Origin: JBBQIY01 sp964618405 | GTDB taxonomy: Bacteria > Verrucomicrobiota > Kiritimatiellia > RFP12 > UBA3636 | DNA: 10,440 nucleotides | Assembly (NCBI GenBank): GCA_964618405.1 | Contig: CAZUAY010000138.1 | Span: 1 to 10,440, forward strand | Direction: 5' to 3' | Notes under the pieces: model-generated | The model's database searches: none | Seen by the model: only the letters and a program-made list of their open reading frames with translations | What the model was told of the DNA's origin: nothing | Position numbers and translations under genes: made by a program | Shown: piece after piece, positions 5,678 through 10,440 of the stretch | Numbering within the stretch: position 1 is the stretch's first letter | Layout: every line of letters begins with the position of its first letter

Positions 5678-7144
5678 TTACGAGCGCTGTTTAAGTTGCG
5701 GGAAGAGAATCACGTCGCGTATCGCTTCGGTGCCGGTCAACATCATGACAAGCCTATCGATGCCGAGCCCGAGGCCGCCGGCTGGTGGCATGCCGCATTC
5801 AAGGGCCGTGATAAAGTCTTCGTCGACTTTCTCAACATCGTCACCCGCTTGGTGCTCGAAGGCTTCGCGCTGGGCAAGCGGATTGTTCTGCTCCGTATAG
5901 CCGGGGCAGAGTTCTCGCCCTCCCACGACGAATTCGAAAACGTCAGCAAGCTCAGGATCGTCGGCGCAGGTCTTCGCTAGCGGAATGAACTGACGCGGAA
6001 TGCGCGTCACAAACGTGGGTTGAAAAAGTGTCTTCTCGATAAGTTTATCGTAGACCTCATGCGTAATGAGCAGATGATCCCACTTTGGATCGCAGGAGAC
6101 ACCTGCGTCGACGGCAGCGGCGCGTGCCGCTTCGGGGCTAAGTTCAAACCAGTTCGCGCCCATGCGTTCGGTGACGAGATCCTTGTAAGCCACTTCACGG
6201 TATGGAGGCGTAAAGTCGAGTTCTCCGGCTCCGTATTGAATCTTCATCGTTCCCATGACTTTCTCGCAAAGATGCGGAATCATACCTTCGATGATCTCCT
6301 TCATGGCCAGACGATCGCCGAAGGCTTCGTAAACTTCAAGCACCGTGAACTCTGGGTTGTGTGTGCGGTCGAGGCCTTCGTTACGAAAGTTGCGGTTCAT
6401 CTCGAACACTTTGTCGAACCCACCGACAAGAAGACGCTTCAGATAGAGCTCCGGCGCCACACGCATGTACATGGTGCAATCGAGTGCGTTGTAGTGCGTC
6501 TTAAAGGGGCGCGCAGCCGCACCGCCTGGCTGAGGCTGCATCATGGGCGTTTCTACTTCCTGGAAGCCGCGCGTTTCTAAGAAGCTGCGAATTTCCCGCA
6601 TGATTGCGATACGCTTATTGAAGCGGTCGCGCGATTCAGGGTTCGACACGAGATCGAGATAGCGCTGACGATAGCGATCCTCAGTATCCTGTAAGCCGTG
6701 ATATTTTTCGGGTGGTTGCAACAGGGCCTTCGAAAGCAAAGTCCACTTTTCGACGCGAATGCTGATCTCGCCTGTGCGCGTCGTGAACATTTCGCCCTCA
6801 ACGCCGATATGATCGCCTAAATCGATAAATCGATAGGCCTCGAAAGCATCCTCACCAAGATGGTTTTTATTCAGGAAAAGCTGCAGGCGGTCGCTGCCGT
6901 CGCGAAGGTCGGCAAAGATCGTCTTGCCCATATCTCGAACAGACATCACGCGCCCGGCAGCACGAACTTTTAGCCCTTCGACATACTGGGCACGGATTTC
7001 GGCAATCCGAGCGGTTCGCGCAAAAGCCGATCCGAAAGGCGGGTAGCCTCTCGTCTCCAGTTCCTTCATGTTGGCCACGCGCTGTTCGCGATACTCGCTG
7101 ACCGATTTTACGGGCTCTTGAATCGTCTGGTTTTCTTCTGACAT
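5678..7144 (-). CDS. lysS: Lysyl-tRNA synthetase, class II
   Basis: A 488-aa cytoplasmic class II aminoacyl-tRNA synthetase that charges tRNA-Lys. The N-terminal OB-fold anticodon-binding domain covers about residues 58-140 (AAGRVMSVRDMGKTIFADLRD). Class II motif 1 is at about 181-201 (EIRSFLETRGFQEVETPMM). Motif 2 is at 251-267 (RNFRNEGLDRTHNPEFT) and motif 3 at 455-469 (AGGLGLGIDRLVMML). Length matches bacterial LysS (about 490-505 aa). The lysine-pocket stretch reads ELCPGYTEQNNP where E. coli-type enzymes have EIANxFSELNDP, a lineage-type variation. The ATG at 7144 has only a weak AAGAAC upstream, following an A-rich tract; no better start is seen. It begins 35 bp after nrdJ, so it is probably translated from the nrdJ transcript. 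Confidence 0.96.
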   Translation of the reverse strand: MSEENQTIQEPVKSVSEYREQRVANMKELETRGYPPFGSAFARTARIAEIRAQYVEGLKVRAAGRVMSVRDMGKTIFADLRDGSDRLQLFLNKNHLGEDAFEAYRFIDLGDHIGVEGEMFTTRTGEISIRVEKWTLLSKALLQPPEKYHGLQDTEDRYRQRYLDLVSNPESRDRFNKRIAIMREIRSFLETRGFQEVETPMMQPQPGGAAARPFKTHYNALDCTMYMRVAPELYLKRLLVGGFDKVFEMNRNFRNEGLDRTHNPEFTVLEVYEAFGDRLAMKEIIEGMIPHLCEKVMGTMKIQYGAGELDFTPPYREVAYKDLVTERMGANWFELSPEAARAAAVDAGVSCDPKWDHLLITHEVYDKLIEKTLFQPTFVTRIPRQFIPLAKTCADDPELADVFEFVVGGRELCPGYTEQNNPLAQREAFEHQAGDDVEKVDEDFITALECGMPPAGGLGLGIDRLVMMLTGTEAIRDVILFPQLKQRS

Positions 7145-7179
7145 GGTTCTTTTTTTTGGGTAAGGATTAAATCGACGGC

Positions 7180-9426
7180 TTAGAGTATATCACATTTTCC
7201 GCCACCGCACGCGACTGTTTCTGTCAGGGTCGTATTGTCGACGTTCTCGATCATCAACGTGTAGTCAACAGGCAGTGTGGTGCGGTTGATATCGTCCCAC
7301 AGCTTGCAGTTGTTCACGCGCTTGAGGCATCGTGTCATCTTCAATACATCATTACCAAAATAGTTAGCGGCAAATTTTCGAGCCCTCACCGTCCATGCAT
7401 GTTTAGCTGAAAATTCATCGATCATCGCACGCGCAACCTTGGCACTGGTTCCAGGCGGGATCGCAGGGGCTTCGCTAAAATCGTCGGTAGCGCGTCCCAG
7501 AACGGCATCGCAGGCTGCCCAGAGGTTATTGTCAAAGGCATCAATTGCTTCTTCAATGATTCCCGATGCATACATGGCTCCATCGCCATAGTAGCCGATG
7601 TTTTCGATGGCCGTGGGGACGGAGCAAAACGGTGCCTGAGGATAGTCCAAATCTCCGCCTTCCGGAAGCAGGGAAATGCCTGCAAAGGCATCGCGATTGT
7701 CGTAGATATACGCCTCGACATCACCCCACTCATCGTCCTGCACGTTGATGGTATTGGAGACGTTATGGCTGAGCCACGGCTGTGCGCACCGCTCGAGGTT
7801 CTTACCGGCATCGATCCAGTTCAGCTTCGTTGTCTTGACGTACTCGAGAAGCTGAACCGCATTGACCTCGTTCTTGGTGACAGCCTCGGAATTCGGCTGA
7901 ATACAGAAGATGAGCGTGACGTCAGTGCCGTTTGGATTCCAAACAGATTTTTCGACCGAAAGCGGATTCTGGGCGCGATAAAATTCCACCATCAACTCAT
8001 CTTCGTTGGCCTGCGCTCTACGGAAGTAGCGCCGAGCATGATGCGGATGAATTCCGGAGCTCGTGCCGAGAATGCACGAGGTGGATCCTGCAGGCTTGAC
8101 GCAGGTTGCGCGTGCGCACGGGTTGAGCCCAAGACGAGCCGCCACCGCTTCATTCGTTTTTAAAATTAACTGCGCAGCCTCGCGTTGCAATTCGGGATCA
8201 AAGGCGATCGCCGGATGCTCCATCATGCCCGTCATGGAAACGCCAAGTAGTGCCTCGCGCCGCGCGATGCGCTCGCTGACCTCGCCAAGGTAGCCAAAAC
8301 TTGTGTAGTCTGCCTGCAGCGTTCCAAGAATTGCAGCGACTCGCGCAGCATGCATGAATTTCTCAGCAGTGTCCACACGCCCCATGTTGATTTCGCACAA
8401 GTTACAAAACGCGAATCCGCTCTCTCCATCGATCTGCGGATACAGGCCAATCTCAACACAAGGATTGAAGGTGGCTTCTAAATTATCTGTCCAAACGAAG
8501 CCAGGTTCACCAAATTCTTTCACAGACTTCATCAGCTTCGAAAATTGTTCACGCGTCGTCGCATCGCGAAGCAGCATGGCGGAGTTGTTTGAGCGCGCGC
8601 GCTGAGGATTTTCAATAAACCAGTTGCCGGTCTTGGCTGTAGCCATGAGGTCATCATCTGGCGAAAACAAGCAGATGCAGGCACTGCGCCGCACGCCGCC
8701 TGAGAGCACAGCATCCGAAGCGTGCATGAGGATGTCGTAAGCATCGACAGAGCGCATCTTAACGGCATCAGGCCCCTCGGTCACGCGGTCGAGAAGCTTG
8801 CGGATCACTTCAAGACTGCGCCGAAGCGGTTCGGCGCCGGGAGCCCGGCCCATACCGGAGGAAATCGGAGATCCTTTCGGTCGGATCAGCGAATAATCAA
8901 AATTGATGAACTTGCCGAAATACTCAGGGAAGGTCTGATTTTCGACAAAGTAAGCGGACAGCATCACCCCCAGAGCATCAGACCATCCTTCGATAGTATC
9001 GGGAATCTGAAAGACGACTTCTTCGCCATGAGGACGAGCCATCGCGGGAAGCTTGGCTATGTGGTGCGTTTGCACGGAAAAGCCTACGCCCGATCCGCAC
9101 AACAGTAGCCAGAGCGATTCCTGAAAGAAGCGCGGCCTGTCGCAATAAGAAGTGGTGCAATTGTACATTCTTGCGTTCTTGCGCAGAATGGGGTCGCCCC
9201 CAAACTGCATCGCGCGTTGGCTGCCGAGGACGAGCCTCTGATGCATCCCCTTGCGCGCTTCTTGCAAGAGATCCTCAACCTCAATCCCTTTTTCTTGAAA
9301 ATGTCTGCGGTGCATATCGATAACACGGTCCACCGCCTCTTCAAAAGTCTCACGACGTAGTTTCTCTGGAATAAACCGACTATATTTTGACGTGAAAACA
9401 TAGTCCTGAAGTGCCTGCATACTCAT
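7180..9426 (-). CDS. nrdJ: Ribonucleoside-triphosphate reductase, adenosylcobalamin-dependent (class II)
   Basis: A 748-aa class II ribonucleotide reductase converting ribonucleotides to deoxyribonucleotides with a radical made from adenosylcobalamin, without oxygen. Redox and radical cysteines are in place: Cys90 (ARMYNCTTS), Cys323 with Glu325 (FNPCVEIGL, the C-x-E radical site) and Cys341 (GFAFCNLCEIN). The C-terminal thiol pair is ACGGGKCDIL with Cys740 and Cys745, which regenerates the active site. SGGVRRSA and CVKPAGSTS are further family signatures. Length fits the monomeric Lactobacillus leichmannii type (about 740 aa). I chose the ATG at 9426 because AGGGG lies about 7 nt upstream; an in-frame ATG 16 codons earlier has no ribosome site and would overlap the leader hairpin. 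It is first in an operon with lysS and appears controlled by NrdR and LexA. Confidence 0.95.
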   Translation of the reverse strand: MSMQALQDYVFTSKYSRFIPEKLRRETFEEAVDRVIDMHRRHFQEKGIEVEDLLQEARKGMHQRLVLGSQRAMQFGGDPILRKNARMYNCTTSYCDRPRFFQESLWLLLCGSGVGFSVQTHHIAKLPAMARPHGEEVVFQIPDTIEGWSDALGVMLSAYFVENQTFPEYFGKFINFDYSLIRPKGSPISSGMGRAPGAEPLRRSLEVIRKLLDRVTEGPDAVKMRSVDAYDILMHASDAVLSGGVRRSACICLFSPDDDLMATAKTGNWFIENPQRARSNNSAMLLRDATTREQFSKLMKSVKEFGEPGFVWTDNLEATFNPCVEIGLYPQIDGESGFAFCNLCEINMGRVDTAEKFMHAARVAAILGTLQADYTSFGYLGEVSERIARREALLGVSMTGMMEHPAIAFDPELQREAAQLILKTNEAVAARLGLNPCARATCVKPAGSTSCILGTSSGIHPHHARRYFRRAQANEDELMVEFYRAQNPLSVEKSVWNPNGTDVTLIFCIQPNSEAVTKNEVNAVQLLEYVKTTKLNWIDAGKNLERCAQPWLSHNVSNTINVQDDEWGDVEAYIYDNRDAFAGISLLPEGGDLDYPQAPFCSVPTAIENIGYYGDGAMYASGIIEEAIDAFDNNLWAACDAVLGRATDDFSEAPAIPPGTSAKVARAMIDEFSAKHAWTVRARKFAANYFGNDVLKMTRCLKRVNNCKLWDDINRTTLPVDYTLMIENVDNTTLTETVACGGGKCDIL

Positions 9427-9440
9427 TTGATTTCCCCTGC

Positions 9441-9456
9441 TGTCGCTTTCGCGACA
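9441..9456 (-). promoter_or_regulatory. GNRA-tetraloop hairpin next to the nrdJ ribosome-binding site
   Basis: The nrdJ transcript would contain UGUCGC-GAAA-GCGACA, a 6-bp perfect stem capped by a GAAA tetraloop. It ends 2 nt before the GGGG of the Shine-Dalgarno sequence (9434-9438). It could stabilise the leader or tune ribosome loading. Confidence 0.55.
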
Positions 9457-9551
9457 CAACATATTTTTACACAATCTTAGATAAAACCAAGAACCCGAAC
9501 AGGTTCCGGATCATCTTTTTTTTAAAACCATCCTCTGCTCTAAAAAGCGAA

Positions 9552-9565
9552 TGTTCTCAAGAACA
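9552..9565. promoter_or_regulatory. LexA operator candidate of the Verrucomicrobia type
   Basis: The palindrome TGTTC-TCAA-GAACA matches exactly the 14-bp consensus TGTTC-N4-GAACA published for Verrucomicrobia LexA. It sits immediately downstream of the predicted nrdJ -10, covering about +1 to +14, where a repressor would block transcription. No other exact copy was seen in the window. Confidence 0.6.
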
Positions 9566-9566
9566 A

Positions 9567-9582
9567 ACCCTATATATAGCGT
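9567..9582. promoter_or_regulatory. NrdR box 1, overlapping the nrdJ -10
   Basis: ACCCTATATATAGCGT matches the palindromic consensus ACACTATATATAGTGT at 14 of 16 positions. It covers the nrdJ -10. NrdR is the ATP/dATP-sensing repressor of ribonucleotide reductase genes, so position and neighbour agree. Confidence 0.7.
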
Positions 9583-9601
9583 ATAGCGGGAAATATGTCC
9601 A
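9573..9601 (-). promoter_or_regulatory. Sigma70-like promoter of nrdJ
   Basis: On the - strand TGGACA (9601-9596) is separated by 17 nt from TATATA (9578-9573). The predicted start is near 9566, giving a leader of about 140 nt. Confidence 0.6.
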
Positions 9602-9616
9602 CCACAAATATAGACA
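9601..9616. promoter_or_regulatory. NrdR box 2, degenerate, just upstream of the nrdJ -35
   Basis: On the - strand TGTCTATATTTGTGGT keeps the C-WATATNTW-GTG core of the consensus (12 of 16 positions of the degenerate motif). NrdR boxes usually occur in pairs. The centre-to-centre distance is 34 bp, slightly more than the typical three helical turns. Confidence 0.45.
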
Positions 9617-9656
9617 CGTGTTCTTTTAAGCACCTAAGTTGCGACACCCCAAACAC

Positions 9657-10094
9657 CTACAAACAAGGTATAACGCCCTTCGTGAGAATGACGTTCGCGT
9701 ATTTCGCTGTGTCCCCAGTTTGGACGATCAAAAAGGCTTTTTTTGCTCGTTCGTAGAAGGCAAATCGTTCCATCCGACTCATTTTGGCCCACGCATAGCC
9801 ATGCTGGTCCGCCGAGCACCGATACGACGCCTCGACGAGAGGGTCGAGGGTGTCACCTGAAACGGCTTCCATCGTCACAATCGGCGATTCAACGTAGGCG
9901 TCGAGTTCAAAAAGCGGAAAGATAGCGTCGAGCATCTGGACGACACTGAGTCCGTCCGCACGCACGATGCAATGGGAAGCAAAGGTTTCCCCTGGGAAAT
10001 GTCCATCGGCTACCACGACTTCATCGCCGTGACCCATTCTGCAAAGTGCCGACAGTAAATCCGGCGATAGTCGAGGTGAAATTCCTTTTAACAT
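9657..10094 (-). CDS. fucU: L-fucose mutarotase (RbsD/FucU family)
   Basis: A 145-aa protein that interconverts alpha and beta anomers of L-fucose (or a related sugar) before isomerisation. Signatures match FucU: MLKGISPRLSPDLL at the start, MGHGDEVVVADGHFP with His22 and Asp30, ERFAFYERAKKAF at 109-121, and KYANVILTKGV at the end. Length fits the family (about 140 aa). It is cytoplasmic and active as a ring-like oligomer in characterised members. The ATG at 10094 has only a weak purine-rich upstream region. A four-codon minicistron (10102-10088, MRLC) overlaps the start, which might couple translation. No fucose isomerase, kinase or fucosidase gene is in the window. It lies 230 bp upstream of nrdJ, which has its own promoter, so the two are probably separate transcripts. 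Confidence 0.9.
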   Translation of the reverse strand: MLKGISPRLSPDLLSALCRMGHGDEVVVADGHFPGETFASHCIVRADGLSVVQMLDAIFPLFELDAYVESPIVTMEAVSGDTLDPLVEASYRCSADQHGYAWAKMSRMERFAFYERAKKAFLIVQTGDTAKYANVILTKGVIPCL

Positions 10095-10208
10095 AGTCTC
10101 ATGCTTTCTTTTAATTCAGTAGATAGAGCCTGTCCGAAAAAGTCTTAGCGGAGCAATTGTGCTCAGCATTTGACATCTATTATCGAGTAGTTTTGAAAAA
10201 TCGACTCT

Positions 10209-10237
10209 TTGACAAAAGCGTCGCAACATGCTAGTAT
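10209..10237 (+). promoter_or_regulatory. Strong sigma70-like promoter on the + strand
   Basis: A perfect TTGACA -35 (10209-10214), a 17-nt spacer and TAGTAT (10232-10237). Transcription would start near 10244, about 25 nt before the ATG at 10269, and run out of the window. Confidence 0.55.
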
Positions 10238-10268
10238 TCAATGACTTACTACATGAAAGGAATTGAAT

Positions 10269-10397
10269 ATGCCAGCATGCGCGACAGAAAAGAAGATACC
10301 CTATCAGCCTTTAATTTGCAACCTCTTCTTACCGCTTCCCGGGAATCGGTTAGTGACCGGGGAGAGGGGTGAAAGTATTTTGCGAGGTGACGCCTGA
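10269..10397 (+). CDS. Possible 42-aa ORF of unknown function
   Basis: The ATG at 10269 follows AAAGGA at 7-nt spacing and a good promoter, and the frame closes at a TGA at 10395-10397. The peptide begins MPACATEKKIPYQPLICNLF and ends ESILRGDA, with no signal peptide, membrane segment or family motif. A competing frame starts at 10253 (MKGIEYASMRDRKEDTLSA, 39 aa). The 3' half overlaps a segment resembling non-coding sequence at 4152-4176, and the stop abuts the 44-nt repeat. It may therefore be a leader, a relic or chance rather than a gene. Confidence 0.2.
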   Translation: MPACATEKKIPYQPLICNLFLPLPGNRLVTGERGESILRGDA

Positions 10398-10440
10398 GAT
10401 TTGCTCTGCTGTGCTATCAACCCAGTTGTCGCAATAAGCG
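10397..10440 (+). repeat. 44-nt dispersed repeat, copy 2, cut by the window end
   Basis: Matches 4508-4551 at 39 of 44 positions in the same orientation and continues to the last base, so its right boundary is unknown. Confidence 0.8.

Larger units (their letters stand above)
9427..9656. other. Control region between fucU and nrdJ
   Basis: 230 bp with no gene. It holds the nrdJ promoter, two NrdR-box candidates, a LexA-type palindrome and a leader of about 140 nt with two hairpins: GAACC/GGTTC at 9491-9506 and the GNRA hairpin at 9441-9456. Although NrdJ needs B12, no cobalamin-riboswitch B12 box is seen and the leader is short for one. No clear terminator for fucU is visible. Confidence 0.6.
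10095..10440. other. Right-end intergenic region with a + strand promoter and repeats
   Basis: 346 bp upstream of fucU. No good - strand promoter for fucU was found. GAGCCTGTCCGAAAAAGTC at 10127-10145 resembles insertion-sequence ends, but no partner is present. The remainder holds a + strand promoter, a short ORF and two repeat segments shared with 4.1-4.6 kb. Confidence 0.55.

Noticed and set aside
5427..5900. Long + strand frames across the heptamer array
   Set aside because: The proteins are just translated heptamers (repeated YSLLPTP-like units) and run antisense into lysS.
9427..9566. Cobalamin riboswitch upstream of the B12-dependent reductase
   Set aside because: The leader is only about 140 nt, no B12-box sequence was found, and the hairpins seen do not fit that fold.
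10127..10145. Insertion-sequence terminal repeat (GAGCCTGTCCGAAAAAGTC)
   Set aside because: It resembles some IS ends, but no matching inverted end, transposase or target duplication is visible in the window.

Overview
This window looks like a chromosomal segment from a Gram-negative bacterium of the PVC superphylum, most likely Verrucomicrobiota, Kiritimatiellota or Lentisphaerota. I infer this from four things: the end of a LolA-like outer-membrane lipoprotein-sorting protein; a secreted right-handed beta-helix protein of the choice-of-anchor Q type; intergenic regions packed with decayed short repeats; and an exact match, upstream of nrdJ, to the LexA operator described for Verrucomicrobia (TGTTC-N4-GAACA). 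No rRNA, tRNA, CRISPR array, intact transposase or phage gene was seen.

Layout. The left edge (2-175, + strand) holds the last 57 codons of the LolA-like protein. It converges on a leftward operon across about 430 bp of non-coding, repeat-derived DNA. That operon (3962 to 604, - strand) has three tightly spaced genes: the beta-helix protein, a PIG-L type deacetylase and an alpha/beta hydrolase. A sigma70-like promoter (4105-4133) lies upstream, and the leader carries a large imperfect inverted repeat (4001-4055). Next comes about 750 bp without a convincing gene (3963-4718). It contains period-7 repeats, fragments repeated elsewhere in the window, an 8-bp-arm inverted repeat and part of a 44-nt repeat whose second copy ends the window.

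The right half is a second leftward cluster: fucU (L-fucose mutarotase, 10094-9657), nrdJ (adenosylcobalamin-dependent class II ribonucleotide reductase, 9426-7180), lysS (class II lysyl-tRNA synthetase, 7144-5678) and a membrane-anchored dual-specificity phosphatase (5468-4719). nrdJ and lysS are 35 bp apart and probably cotranscribed. nrdJ has the most informative control region: a TGGACA-17-TATATA promoter whose -10 lies inside a near-perfect NrdR box, a weaker second NrdR box just upstream of the -35, a LexA-type palindrome at about +1 to +14, and a GNRA-capped hairpin touching the ribosome-binding site. This implies control of dNTP supply both by nucleotide status (NrdR) and by DNA damage (LexA).

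Between lysS and the phosphatase lies a heptamer array (ACTCCCT and variants), 2 + 6 + 9 units, split by two near-identical hairpin-forming spacers. The array runs up to the phosphatase start and appears to supply its Shine-Dalgarno sequence. At the far right, a canonical promoter on the + strand drives at most a very short ORF that runs into the 44-nt repeat; its meaning is open.

Two functional themes can be inferred: extracellular or surface glycan chemistry (beta-helix protein, de-N-acetylase, esterase, fucose mutarotase), and housekeeping nucleotide and translation functions. All family assignments are from reading motifs; no database search was run.
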